Shown piece after piece: positions 7,932 through 16,370 of a stretch of DNA of 35,923 nt; position 1 is the first letter of the stretch, and every line of letters begins with the position of its first letter. The stretch comes from Pseudomonadota bacterium. Its GTDB lineage: Bacteria > Bdellovibrionota > Bacteriovoracia > Bacteriovoracales > Bacteriovoracaceae. The stretch spans positions 1 to 35,923 of the forward strand of contig JAIXOY010000067.1 in assembly GCA_027486525.1 (NCBI GenBank). The letters run 5' to 3'. The translations under genes were made by a program, and so were the position numbers. The notes under the pieces were generated by a model that saw nothing but the letters and a program-made list of their open reading frames with translations, ran no database searches and was not told the DNA's origin.

Positions 7932-9536
7932 ATGAAACGCTCGTTAAAACTTTTAGCGCTGGCGACCTGCCTGTCGACAACCGCCGCCCTTGCGCAGGAT
8001 CCATTGCGCGAGATCTACCCTTACAAGCCTTACTCGATCGAGGAAGTCCGCAGCAAGGTCACAAAAATGACCGAAGATGGCCGTCCGTTGATGAACGTCA
8101 TCGAGATGGAACGCCGGGGCCTCATGCAGTCAAACGCAAAAGCCCAACCCTGGGGTGGTTACTTCTGGGCGTTGATCCAAGGGCAAATTGCTAACACCTA
8201 CCAAGACAAAAGCTACTTCGCTTTTTGGGAAATGCTCGGCTGGGAAGGCAACGTGAAGCGCTGGAAGAAGCGTCGTAGCGAAGTGTTGAACAACGTCATG
8301 AACCTCGAAGAGAAAGACCTCGCCGAACTCGCTCCTTCTGAAAAATACGACTTGTTGATGGGAGACACCAACTTCGATCTCACCTCTCGTGTGTGGCAGT
8401 TCGTCGAAGGCTGGGGTAACGGAAAGAAATGGGGCTTCTTGAGCTCGATCGATATTCCTGCCGGCTACCGTTTGCCGAAATCAACGAAGCTCATGGCACT
8501 CTGGGAAGGCATCTGTCACGGCTGGGCCTTGGCAGCGACTGGATACCAACGTCCAGAAAACACCGTCACCATCACGCTTCCTAACGGTAAGCGCATGCCG
8601 TTCTACCCGGATGACATCAAGGCCCTCGTGTCGTTGATGTTCGCGAACTCGATCGTGCAAGACAACGTGGTGGTTGAAGGCCTCCGTTGCCTCGATAAAA
8701 ACGTCGAGACCGATGAGTTCGGTCGTAACGTTGACCGCTTGCCGACCAAAGAAGGCGAAGAAGTCTTGCCTCGTTGCGCTGACGTTCACCCGGCCGTGTG
8801 GCACGCCTCCGTGGTTAACCTGACCGGTATTCAGGGTCGCGCGTTCGTTGTGGAAGTCGACTACCACGCCACGGTGAACAACCACCCGCTCTCTGGCTAC
8901 AAGTACAAGTGGTTCAACCCAAAATCTGGTAGGAACGGAGATCTCTCGAAGTCCGTCATCGACCTCGCCGGCTTCAAAGACGCCTACGCCTCTTCACGGA
9001 GCCCACTTGCCGTGAAGCTCGTCGGAGTCGAGATGGAAATGATCTACACCGACTGGTCGAACCCGAAAGATACCGAAACCAACACGACAGAAGACGATAA
9101 GTTTAAGTCGAAGAAGTTCATGTACGACCTCGAGCTCGATGCCCAGGGCAACATCGTCGGCGGCCAGTGGCGCGCGGAAAAAGTCATTGAGCTCCGTGAC
9201 CGTTACTCAAGAAACGAAGACGAAAGAACATCTCGCATCTTGCAACCCGACTTCTTCTGGGCCCTCCCGAAGAACTTCGCCATGTACTTCAAACCAGTCC
9301 CAGGCCTAGAAGCCTGGAACGGCATCGGCCAGACTCCGAAGAGCTGGACAGCTCCGGCGAAAGCAGCTCACGGCTTCATCTACAACGTGACTCGTGAGTT
9401 CGGCTTCAACGAGAAGTGCACCGTGATTCCGGAAGAAGGCAAGCTCACGAAAGAAGTTCCGTGTGAGTTCAAGTACCCACGCCCACAGCCTTTGATCAAC
9501 GTGGTGAACCAGCTCTTGCAGTTGTCTAAGCGCTAA
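7932..9536 (+). CDS. Secreted transglutaminase, TGase-elicitor type (paralogue 1)
   Basis: The family (Phytophthora GP42/M81-type elicitor transglutaminases and bacterial homologues) forms isopeptide bonds between protein glutamine and lysine. This 534-residue protein has a signal peptide ending at Ala-Leu-Ala (about residue 21). Family-type motifs run in order: ELAPSEKYDLLMGD (131-145), WEGICHGWA (191-199) with candidate nucleophile Cys195, FYPDDIKAL (224-232), GLRC (250-253), His291 in AVWHASVVN and Asp310 in FVVEVD, forming a plausible Cys-His-Asp triad. A later DLELDAQGNIVGG and PDFFWALP pair is shared with the next gene, as is the C-terminal QPL...LS tail. It is followed by a strong terminator. 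Inferred to act outside the cytoplasm on own or foreign proteins. Confidence 0.8.
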   Translation: MKRSLKLLALATCLSTTAALAQDPLREIYPYKPYSIEEVRSKVTKMTEDGRPLMNVIEMERRGLMQSNAKAQPWGGYFWALIQGQIANTYQDKSYFAFWEMLGWEGNVKRWKKRRSEVLNNVMNLEEKDLAELAPSEKYDLLMGDTNFDLTSRVWQFVEGWGNGKKWGFLSSIDIPAGYRLPKSTKLMALWEGICHGWALAATGYQRPENTVTITLPNGKRMPFYPDDIKALVSLMFANSIVQDNVVVEGLRCLDKNVETDEFGRNVDRLPTKEGEEVLPRCADVHPAVWHASVVNLTGIQGRAFVVEVDYHATVNNHPLSGYKYKWFNPKSGRNGDLSKSVIDLAGFKDAYASSRSPLAVKLVGVEMEMIYTDWSNPKDTETNTTEDDKFKSKKFMYDLELDAQGNIVGGQWRAEKVIELRDRYSRNEDERTSRILQPDFFWALPKNFAMYFKPVPGLEAWNGIGQTPKSWTAPAKAAHGFIYNVTREFGFNEKCTVIPEEGKLTKEVPCEFKYPRPQPLINVVNQLLQLSKR

Positions 9537-9543
9537 ACTCAGC

Positions 9544-9572
9544 GAGGGCCCCACTGCGGGCCCTCTTTTTTT
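9544..9572 (+). terminator. Rho-independent terminator between the transglutaminase genes
   Basis: GAGGGCCC and GGGCCCTC form a perfect eight-base stem with a six-base loop, followed by seven T residues. The next gene starts only 18 bases later, leaving no room for a promoter after it, so expression of the second transglutaminase must depend on read-through, a promoter inside the first gene, or RNA-level control. Confidence 0.8.
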
Positions 9573-9590
9573 GCCCCCCGGGAGCCTTCT

Positions 9591-10835
9591 GTGAAACACC
9601 TCGCCCTGCTATCCCTTGTGAGCTTTGCCGCGGTCGCAGGCCCACTCAAAGAGATTCCGAAAGACGAAGACTACACCCGTCTCCTTTCTCTCCCTGCCGC
9701 CACCACCTTGGATCAAGTCGCGGCTCGCGGTTTGAACGCTGGCGAAACAAAACTCGATCTTTGGTCAGGCTCGTATTGGCCGATGTACCAAGGATCTCTG
9801 GCGATCCGCTACCGCAATGCTGCCATTCGCACGCTTTCTGAAAACACGATTAAATATGAAAACTACGTCGCAGCCCACGTTGCTTCCGTGGCCGCTGACG
9901 AGCTCTCTCCGGCAGAAAAATATGATTTGCTCGTAGGTGATTCGCTCAAGACGTTCACCGCCACTCAATGGAAAAACGGCAAAGACAATGGCGGCCTCGG
10001 CGGCGTTCCTACCTGGCGCGGAATCTGCGACGGGTGGGCAGCCGCGGTGATGACCTGGCCTCGCCCGACAAAAGCTGTGACACTCACGGCGGCCAATGGC
10101 TCAGCGGTGACATTCTACCCGGAAGACATCAAGGCGCTCGGTTCTCAGTTGCACGCGAAGGGCATCAAAAAAGTCACGTTCCTGGGTCGCCGCTGTAACG
10201 GATCGACAGGCTACATCACCGGTGCTTGCGACGAAACCAATCCAGGCGCCTTGCACCTGGCGCTCGCGAATCGCGTCGGTGCTGAAGGCAAGAGCTTCGT
10301 GGTGGATGCCTCTCCAGGCAAGGAAGTGTGGAACTACCCTGTTTCAAAGTATGAGTTCATCTACCTGAATCCTCTGACTGGCATGGCGAGCGACAACTGG
10401 CAGAGCGCGCGTGTGCCTCTCGTCGGTAACGAGGACAAATTGGTAAACGGTAAAAAACGGAGCAAGGCCACTGTGTGGGTCGTGAGTGTGCTCGCCAAAG
10501 TTCAAACCATGGACATGCGTGACACGAACTTGCTTGCCTATGACGATGCCTCACAAGATAAAGTGCAAGACCTGAGCTGGAACTATGATTTGGAAATCGA
10601 TGCTCAAGGGAAAGTCATCGGCGGCGAGTGGTTGAAGAAGAATGGCCCCGACTTTATCTGGGCCCCGCGTGAAGACAGCCGTCCACTCTCGGTCGCTGAA
10701 ACTCGCACACGTTTAAGCTTTGATGCTAACCGTGGCGTGACTCCAGCGTTACAAGCGGCCGCTCTGCAAGCGTCTGCCGCTGCTCAGCCCCTGGCCGTGA
10801 TCGTCGATAAACTGTTCGAACTCTCTGCTCAATAA
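9591..10835 (+). CDS. Secreted transglutaminase, TGase-elicitor type (paralogue 2)
   Basis: A 414-residue paralogue of the preceding protein, with a GTG start and signal peptide (cleavage after about residue 16). It keeps the same ordered motifs: ELSPAEKYDLLVGD (104-117), WRGICDGWA (142-150) with Cys146, FYPEDIKAL (175-183), GRRC (199-202), His222 in LHLALANR and Asp239 in FVVDAS, then DLEIDAQGKVIGG and PDFIWAP. The Cys-His distance is 76 residues against 96 in paralogue 1, and inserts present there are missing here, so the copies are old and probably differ in substrate. It ends three bases before the convergent protease gene, with no terminator visible between them. Role as for the family: glutamine-lysine cross-linking, or deamidation when no amine is available. 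Confidence 0.78.
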   Translation: MKHLALLSLVSFAAVAGPLKEIPKDEDYTRLLSLPAATTLDQVAARGLNAGETKLDLWSGSYWPMYQGSLAIRYRNAAIRTLSENTIKYENYVAAHVASVAADELSPAEKYDLLVGDSLKTFTATQWKNGKDNGGLGGVPTWRGICDGWAAAVMTWPRPTKAVTLTAANGSAVTFYPEDIKALGSQLHAKGIKKVTFLGRRCNGSTGYITGACDETNPGALHLALANRVGAEGKSFVVDASPGKEVWNYPVSKYEFIYLNPLTGMASDNWQSARVPLVGNEDKLVNGKKRSKATVWVVSVLAKVQTMDMRDTNLLAYDDASQDKVQDLSWNYDLEIDAQGKVIGGEWLKKNGPDFIWAPREDSRPLSVAETRTRLSFDANRGVTPALQAAALQASAAAQPLAVIVDKLFELSAQ

Positions 10836-10838
10836 TTC

Positions 10839-12023
10839 CTAGCGCGAGCGTTCCTTGGCCAGTCTCACGGCGGCCAAGGCGTTCACTCGCCCCGCACCAT
10901 AGACATTCGCCTCGCCAATCTTATCGGCCGAATCAACGATGATGCTTTCCACTTGCTTCGGTGTGAACTTCGGGTTCACCGAATACACCAAGGCTGCGAC
11001 ACCTGTCGCGACGGGAGCCGCGTACGAAGTCCCGCTGCCGGAGCGGTATCGCTCAGTCGTGGGCTTGGAGTAGACGTTGGTTGAGTAAAGATTGTGGCCC
11101 GGAGCCACCACATCGATGAACTGGCCGTAGTTTGAGCCCCCTGATGAGAACCAGCCCTTGCGGTAGGTCCAGCGCTTGTCTGAGGCATTGGTCGCGCCGA
11201 CCGCAAAGACGTTCGTGTAATCCGGGTAGCTTTTCACGGAGCGATTCTTACCTTGGTTACCAGCGGCGTACACCAAGAGCGCGCCTTTATCAGCAGCGTA
11301 TTTGCCGGCCTCTTGCACGATCTGGCTCTCGATGCCTGTGAAGCTCACGTTGATGACCTTGGCGCCTCTATCGGCGGCCATTTTGATACAATCCGTGATG
11401 AGCTTCATGCTCGTGGAGCCACTGCTATTGGAGATGCGCAGAGGAAGAATTCGCACACCCGCTGCGACACCGGCGCCACCGAGGTCATTGCCCACGTGGG
11501 CGGCGATCAGGCCACCCACGAAAGTTCCGTGGGCCGTGGTGGTGGTGTTGTCGACACGGTTTTCGATCAAGCTCCACCCTGGCAGCACGCGGCCCTTTAA
11601 ATCTTCGTGGTCCACTTGCACGCCCGAGTCACAAACGGCGACGATGACGTCATTGCTACCGACCGTGTAGTCCCAAGCGAGATCCGAAGAAATGGTTCTG
11701 TGGTGCCATTGCGTTTCCGCGTCGGAGGCAGGAAAGCTGGCTTCCTGTTCGACGGTGTTGAATTCGACGAATTTGAAGGCGCCGGTCTTGAGCATGTCTT
11801 GGCGGAGCTGCTCGAGGGTCCCCCGACGGGTCTGCTTGTCGGACGGCTTAAGCACCTCGGCAATGCTCCCGGTGCCACTCTTCAGTTCGAACTGCTTTAC
11901 CAGCCCCGAGCTGGTGTTTTTCGTGTCCTTAAGTTGATAGAGGAGCTCTCCCGTATGGGCTTGGGACGCCGCATGAATTTGAGTTGAAATGAGTGCCAGG
12001 GCCGCCAAATTCCGTTTCAGCAT
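10839..12023 (-). CDS. Secreted subtilisin-like serine protease (S8)
   Basis: The start is set at the ATG at 12023, which has GGGAGA seven bases upstream and opens into a signal peptide; a GTG ten codons earlier gives a charged extension. From that ATG (394 residues) the protein has a signal peptide to about residue 20, a region of about 75 residues resembling an inhibitor-I9-type propeptide, then a peptidase S8 domain with Asp132 (VCDSGVQ), His165 (HGTFVGG), oxyanion Asn256 (AAGNQG) and Ser333 (SGTSYAAPVATG). All catalytic residues are present, so it should be active after self-processing. Facing the two transglutaminase genes and near the glutaminase, it is a reasonable candidate for cutting their pro-regions, or for general extracellular proteolysis. 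Confidence 0.92.
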   Translation of the reverse strand: MLKRNLAALALISTQIHAASQAHTGELLYQLKDTKNTSSGLVKQFELKSGTGSIAEVLKPSDKQTRRGTLEQLRQDMLKTGAFKFVEFNTVEQEASFPASDAETQWHHRTISSDLAWDYTVGSNDVIVAVCDSGVQVDHEDLKGRVLPGWSLIENRVDNTTTTAHGTFVGGLIAAHVGNDLGGAGVAAGVRILPLRISNSSGSTSMKLITDCIKMAADRGAKVINVSFTGIESQIVQEAGKYAADKGALLVYAAGNQGKNRSVKSYPDYTNVFAVGATNASDKRWTYRKGWFSSGGSNYGQFIDVVAPGHNLYSTNVYSKPTTERYRSGSGTSYAAPVATGVAALVYSVNPKFTPKQVESIIVDSADKIGEANVYGAGRVNALAAVRLAKERSR

Positions 12024-12038
12024 GGGTCCATCTCCCTT

Positions 12039-12053
12039 GTGCCTTCCTGGCAC
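12039..12053 (-). other. Small hairpin in the protease leader
   Basis: GTGCC and GGCAC form a five-base perfect stem around a five-base loop, just upstream of the ribosome-binding site of the subtilase gene. It could affect mRNA stability or translation; significance is unclear. Confidence 0.3.
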
Positions 12054-12105
12054 GTTGAGGATCGATCAAAGTCATTTCTTACATTTTGGCACGGAGAGCT
12101 AAAGC

Positions 12106-12138
12106 CACTAAGGGAGGGTAAATCTTACCACCCTAGTG
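12106..12138. promoter_or_regulatory. Imperfect inverted repeat, candidate operator
   Basis: CACTA-GGG-GGTAA is repeated in inverted form as TTACC-CCC-TAGTG around a three-base centre; 13 pairs are interrupted by one single-base bulge and one small internal mismatch. It lies in the 149-base gap between the divergent protease and pyroglutamyl-peptidase genes, and its right arm runs into the -35 hexamer of the latter, a usual place for a repressor site. It lacks a T-run, so it is not a standard terminator. Confidence 0.5.
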
Positions 12139-12164
12139 ACATCAAGTATTTTTTTGGCCATAAG
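12136..12164 (+). promoter_or_regulatory. sigma70-type promoter of the pyroglutamyl-peptidase gene
   Basis: -35 GTGACA (5 of 6) and -10 CATAAG (4 of 6) are separated by 17 bases (12142-12158). The -10 ends eight bases before the ATG at 12173, so the transcript would have a leader of only about two bases. Confidence 0.5.
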
Positions 12165-12172
12165 CAAGCCCT

Positions 12173-12973
12173 ATGAATCGTTGGACTTTATTTTTTGCTG
12201 CATTAAGTCTTTCTACTTTCGCTAATGCGAAAGACGTTGTGTTATTGTCGGGCTTTGACCCTTTTGGCAAACTTTCTGTCAACAACTCCTGGGTGATTGC
12301 GCAGCAAGTTAAATCACAACTTATGGCCTCCCGTGCGGACGTTGAAGTCGTCACCTGCTTACTGCCGACGAGCTACAATCGCGCCATCCCAGCTTTTGAG
12401 AAATGCCTTAATGAGTTGCCAGAAAAACCTACGCTCGTGATCTCTCTCGGTGCAGGGCCCTGCAACGTGAAATGGGAAACCCGTGCGCACAATCTCGACA
12501 GTGATAAGGGCCCAGACAACGATGGCGTCAGTCGTAAGCGGCAAGTGATCACACCCGGTGGCCCGGCCGATATTGGTCTGCGTTTGAACTACGGCGCCAT
12601 GTGGTGCTCGCTCACAGCAGAGGAAAAGAAACTCACGTGGGTTTCAACATCTCCAGAAAATTTTGTGTGTAACAACACCGCCTTTCGTTTCACCGAAAGA
12701 CACCCCGAGCAGATGTACGGCTTCATTCACGTTCCCAACGTGACCTGTGAAAAGAAAGTTCCCGACATCACCACTCGCTCCTCGGCGTTGATTGCTAAGA
12801 TGATTGGCATTCAACTTGATGCCCGCGCTTCGCTGACCTCCAGGATTGAATGGCCGATGGAGTTTAACGACGTTCGGTTACCGGAGACCCGTGACGAAGT
12901 TCGCACGTTGCTGCGTGGTCCGGTGGAGAGTTGCGAAAAAGAATTCCTCGAGCGCTGGCGTAAAGATTTTTAG
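12173..12973 (+). CDS. pcp: Exported pyroglutamyl-peptidase I-like peptidase (C15)
   Basis: Pyroglutamyl-peptidase I removes N-terminal pyroglutamate, the cyclised form of N-terminal glutamine, from peptides. The 266-residue protein carries the family marks: LLSGFDPFGK near residue 25-33, candidate Glu102 (KWETRAHNL), Cys166 (NFVCNNTAF) and His186 (YGFIHVPN), close to the Glu80-Cys143-His167 spacing of classical enzymes. It begins with a signal peptide ending in Ala-Asn-Ala (about residue 19), whereas well-known bacterial members are cytosolic and about 215 residues long. Extra Cys (62, 78, 97, 145, 192) could form disulfides in an oxidising compartment. It is divergent from the subtilase and overlaps the convergent oxidoreductase gene by four bases. 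Confidence 0.8.
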   Translation: MNRWTLFFAALSLSTFANAKDVVLLSGFDPFGKLSVNNSWVIAQQVKSQLMASRADVEVVTCLLPTSYNRAIPAFEKCLNELPEKPTLVISLGAGPCNVKWETRAHNLDSDKGPDNDGVSRKRQVITPGGPADIGLRLNYGAMWCSLTAEEKKLTWVSTSPENFVCNNTAFRFTERHPEQMYGFIHVPNVTCEKKVPDITTRSSALIAKMIGIQLDARASLTSRIEWPMEFNDVRLPETRDEVRTLLRGPVESCEKEFLERWRKDF

Positions 12974-13959
12974 AGCATCGCTGCGAGGCGATCCCCCAGT
13001 GGCCACGCGGTCACCCAGCCTGTTTTATACAACCCACCCACCGCGTACAAGCTTGACCCGATGGGTCCCGCCCAGGGCCGGCGGCCTTTCGTTTGAGCTC
13101 GCAATCCAGTGATGATTAGTGGGTTTTCAGAGGGGAAATTGATATTTACATGGGCGGCGAACTCATCGCGGATGGCGTCGAGTTCAGCGAGGTGAGGAAT
13201 GAACGTCGCATCCCCACTGACACTCGTTGCACCCAAGATCAAGCGCTGAAGATCGGCGTGATAGACGCACACCATGCCTTCCAGGCCAATGACAAAATTC
13301 TTGATCCCGTAATCGGTGTTGTCCCACTGAAAGAAAGAGCCTTGCGTGCTTTTCATGCTCTCCAAAGGAGAACCCACAAAGAGTTCGCGCGTCCACGCAC
13401 TCCACGGCCCGGTGGCCATGACGACCACATCGGCTTCGATCTTGATGCCACCCATGATGCCGACTTGCCACATCTCGCCCACACGTTCCAATGAAGTCAT
13501 GACGGCTTTGAGTTTTTCAACTTTCGGTTGCGGGACACTTCGCAAGAAAGTCGCCGGCTCAATGATCCAACCGGGCTCCGTGGTGATGTAGCGGGGAGAT
13601 TTTTTTGCACTAAAATGTGAAGCAGAAATTTTTTCGAGATGACCGTAACGGCGTTCGGCTTTGTCAGAGTAAACCCACGAGTGCACCGCTGTCTCTTTTA
13701 GGCCACTCCACTGCTCGCGCGCAAACAACGGATGAGTGAAGTTCCACATCTCCACAATTTCATCGCCCAGCGGACTCAAACCAGGTCGGGTGCCTCGAAG
13801 CGCAGCGATGGCGGTGGATCTTAGAGACGTTGCGGGTGCCAAATCGTCGTTTGCGATTTGGATAACAGAAGAGAATTTGTCAACATTGGCCTTCTGCGTG
13901 AGAGCGAAAAGAAACGCTGTCGCCGCCACTCCCTCGCCTATCACCACTAATCGCGCCAT
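12970..13959 (-). CDS. FAD-dependent oxidoreductase, DAO-like
   Basis: The start is set at the ATG at 13959, opening MARLVVIGEGVAATAF, a beta-strand followed by the G-x-G-x-x-A dinucleotide-binding turn. A TTG three codons earlier is a less likely start. Residues 170-180 hold the VVVMATGPWS motif typical of the second FAD contact in D-amino-acid-oxidase/glycine-oxidase type flavoproteins, and the C-terminal part (GRRPWAGPIG, LYAVGGLYKTGWV) resembles the final FAD-binding segment of that group. At about 329 residues it is near the lower end of the family. Substrate is unknown; amino acid or amine oxidation is likely. No signal peptide. Convergent with the pyroglutamyl-peptidase gene. Confidence 0.75.
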   Translation of the reverse strand: MARLVVIGEGVAATAFLFALTQKANVDKFSSVIQIANDDLAPATSLRSTAIAALRGTRPGLSPLGDEIVEMWNFTHPLFAREQWSGLKETAVHSWVYSDKAERRYGHLEKISASHFSAKKSPRYITTEPGWIIEPATFLRSVPQPKVEKLKAVMTSLERVGEMWQVGIMGGIKIEADVVVMATGPWSAWTRELFVGSPLESMKSTQGSFFQWDNTDYGIKNFVIGLEGMVCVYHADLQRLILGATSVSGDATFIPHLAELDAIRDEFAAHVNINFPSENPLIITGLRAQTKGRRPWAGPIGSSLYAVGGLYKTGWVTAWPLGDRLAAML

Positions 13960-14008
13960 GCTGCTCAATCCCCGTTATTTAATTCTGCTCTCATCCTCTC
14001 ACAACTGC

Positions 14009-14036
14009 TTGCCATTGGCACGGGGGGCCCGATAAC
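14009..14036 (+). promoter_or_regulatory. sigma70-type promoter of tex
   Basis: -35 TTGCCA (5 of 6) and -10 GATAAC (4 of 6) with a 16-base spacer. The start codon at 14070 follows with AGGAGA as ribosome-binding site, giving a leader of about 27 bases. Confidence 0.45.
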
Positions 14037-14069
14037 CTTTTTCTCTCGTAAAAATGCCCAGGAGAACTC

Positions 14070-16370
14070 ATGGCTTTGGATTCAGCAGCACTCATTTATG
14101 CCACTCAAAAACTGCAGTTGCCGCCGGCAAAAGTTTTGGCCACCGCCACACTTTTGATCACGGAGCAATGTACCGTTCCCTTCATTGCTCGTTACCGCAA
14201 AGAAGTCACCGGCGGTTTGGATGAAGTGCAGATCCGCGCCATTCACGAAGCCTACGAAGAACACATTGAAATCGAAAAACGCCGCGCCTTCATCCTCGAT
14301 GCTATTACGAAAATGGAGATGATGACTCCGGCCCTAGAAAAACAAATCAAAACCGCTGCCACGCTGAACCAACTTGAAGACCTTTACGCGCCCTACAAGT
14401 CGAAGAAAAAAACCAAGGCGATGATTGCCAAGGAATTTGGACTTGAGCCGGTAGCGAACTTAATTTTGACCGGCAAAGGCACGCTTGAATCACACAAAGC
14501 CGCGCTAGAAGAAATCGTCGCGAAGTCTGGCGGTAAGCTGAAAGACGTCGCCGAAGCCCTGACCGGCGCTTCTGACATCATCATCGAGACCTTCTCCCAC
14601 GACCTCACACTCAAGGAAAAATTACGTCATGAATTCTGGCGCCAAGGCCAGATCAAGACCGTGAAGCGCAAAGATGCGGAGACGATTGAAGAGCATGCCA
14701 AGTTCCGGGACTTCTTTGAATTCTCTGAGCCCCTCTCGAAAATCAAAGAGCCGAAAGCCTCACACCGCTACCTGGCCCTGCGCCGCGGGATGATGCTGAA
14801 AGTTCTCAAGGTCGATGTGGAAATCGATCCGTTGCTGGCCTATGGCATGATCGAAGAGCAGTTCTTCTCAAGCCGCGCGTCTTTGGGTTGCTATGATCAC
14901 CTCAAGAAATGCGCCCAAAAAGCCTACGACCAAGTCATCCAGCCCAGCCTTGATCTCGAGGTAAAGAACGACCTTAAGAAGGCCGCCGATACCGCCGCCA
15001 TCAACATCTTCGGGGTCAACCTCAAAGACCTTCTCTTGCAGCCTTACTTGGGCTCTAGAGCGGTTCTTGGCATCGATCCAGGGGTGCGCACAGGATGCAA
15101 AGTCGTCATCATCGACGCCACCGGTAAGTTCCTGGGTGACCACGTCGTTTATCCCTTCGCTCCCAAGAATGACGTCAAAGGCTCAGCGCAGATTCTCACC
15201 AAGATGATCGATGCCTTCAAAATCGAATACGTCTGTGTGGGCAGCGGAACCTATGGCCGTGAAACCCTGGCCTTCTTGGAAGAACATGTTCCCCAGGTGA
15301 AGAGCGGCGCCACTAAGGCCACTTTGATTTCTGAATCGGGCGCTTCTATTTATTCTGCATCCGACATCGCGCGCGAAGAGTTCCCCGATAAGGACGTCAC
15401 TGTTCGCGGCGCGATCTCCATCGCTCGCCGCTTCCAAGACCCTCTCGCCGAACTCGTGAAAATCGACGCGAAATCTATCGGTGTGGGCCAGTACCAACAC
15501 GATGTGAATCAAATCCAACTCAAGAACTCTCTCGAAGGTGTGGTCGAGTCCTGCGTGAACTTCGTCGGCGTTGACTTGAACACGGCATCAGCACCTTTGC
15601 TGGCGTTTGTCTCGGGCATCGGGCCGACGGTCGCTAAAAATATCGTGACCTACCGCCAGGAGAAAGGCGCGTTCCAATCACGCGCTGACCTCTTGAAAGT
15701 TCCGCGCTTCTCACAAAAAGTGTTTGAACAATGCGCGGGCTTCTTGCGTTTGTACACCTCGACGAACCCATTGGATGCCACCTTCATTCACCCGGAACGT
15801 TACGCTATTCTGGAAACGTGGGCCGCCAAGAAAGGCAAAGCCATTGCTGACCTTGTGAATGACCGTGAATTGCAAAATGCCCTCGAGAAAGACCCGGAAC
15901 TCAAAAAAGAAATTGGTGAGATGACTCTTACTGATATCGCCAAGAGCTTGCGCGCTCCGACCCAAGATCCCCGGACCGTCTTCAAGAGCGTGGAGTTTGC
16001 GAAAGGCATCTCTGATCTGAAAGACCTCAAGATGGGGGAATGGTACCAAGGCGTCGTCACCAACATCACCATGTTCGGCGCCTTCGTTGACATCGGCATC
16101 AAAGAGAACGGTCTCCTGCACATCTCCCAAATTTCAGACACGTTTGTTGAGAACGCGACGGACAAATTGAAAGTCGGCATGGAACTCAAAGTGAAAGTCA
16201 TCGGCGTGGATATGGAACGCAAGCGCGTCTCACTTTCATGCAAGGCCGATGCGCGCCCGGAAGGCGTGCCGACATCAAGCGGGAGCTCAGGTCCGATGCC
16301 GAAGATGCCGGCCCAGCCCGCGTTTAAGAATAATGCCTTCGCCGGCCTTTCAGGATTGAAGGTTAAGTAA
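14070..16370 (+). CDS. tex: Tex, S1-domain RNA-binding transcription accessory protein
   Basis: Tex proteins bind RNA and affect transcription and RNA turnover in the cytoplasm. The 766-residue product has the normal length and domain order: helical Tex N-terminal domain (about 1-200, with PFIARYRKEVTGGLDE), YqgF/RNase H-like domain beginning near residue 330 (LGIDPGVRTG), helix-hairpin-helix region (about 507-560, SGIGPTVAKNIV), and a C-terminal S1 domain (about 657-725, YQGVVTNITMFGAFVDIG). A short Ser/Gly/Pro-rich tail ends the protein. It has its own promoter and AGGAGA ribosome-binding site, and it ends directly against the convergent gene at 16371. Confidence 0.97.
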   Translation: MALDSAALIYATQKLQLPPAKVLATATLLITEQCTVPFIARYRKEVTGGLDEVQIRAIHEAYEEHIEIEKRRAFILDAITKMEMMTPALEKQIKTAATLNQLEDLYAPYKSKKKTKAMIAKEFGLEPVANLILTGKGTLESHKAALEEIVAKSGGKLKDVAEALTGASDIIIETFSHDLTLKEKLRHEFWRQGQIKTVKRKDAETIEEHAKFRDFFEFSEPLSKIKEPKASHRYLALRRGMMLKVLKVDVEIDPLLAYGMIEEQFFSSRASLGCYDHLKKCAQKAYDQVIQPSLDLEVKNDLKKAADTAAINIFGVNLKDLLLQPYLGSRAVLGIDPGVRTGCKVVIIDATGKFLGDHVVYPFAPKNDVKGSAQILTKMIDAFKIEYVCVGSGTYGRETLAFLEEHVPQVKSGATKATLISESGASIYSASDIAREEFPDKDVTVRGAISIARRFQDPLAELVKIDAKSIGVGQYQHDVNQIQLKNSLEGVVESCVNFVGVDLNTASAPLLAFVSGIGPTVAKNIVTYRQEKGAFQSRADLLKVPRFSQKVFEQCAGFLRLYTSTNPLDATFIHPERYAILETWAAKKGKAIADLVNDRELQNALEKDPELKKEIGEMTLTDIAKSLRAPTQDPRTVFKSVEFAKGISDLKDLKMGEWYQGVVTNITMFGAFVDIGIKENGLLHISQISDTFVENATDKLKVGMELKVKVIGVDMERKRVSLSCKADARPEGVPTSSGSSGPMPKMPAQPAFKNNAFAGLSGLKVK

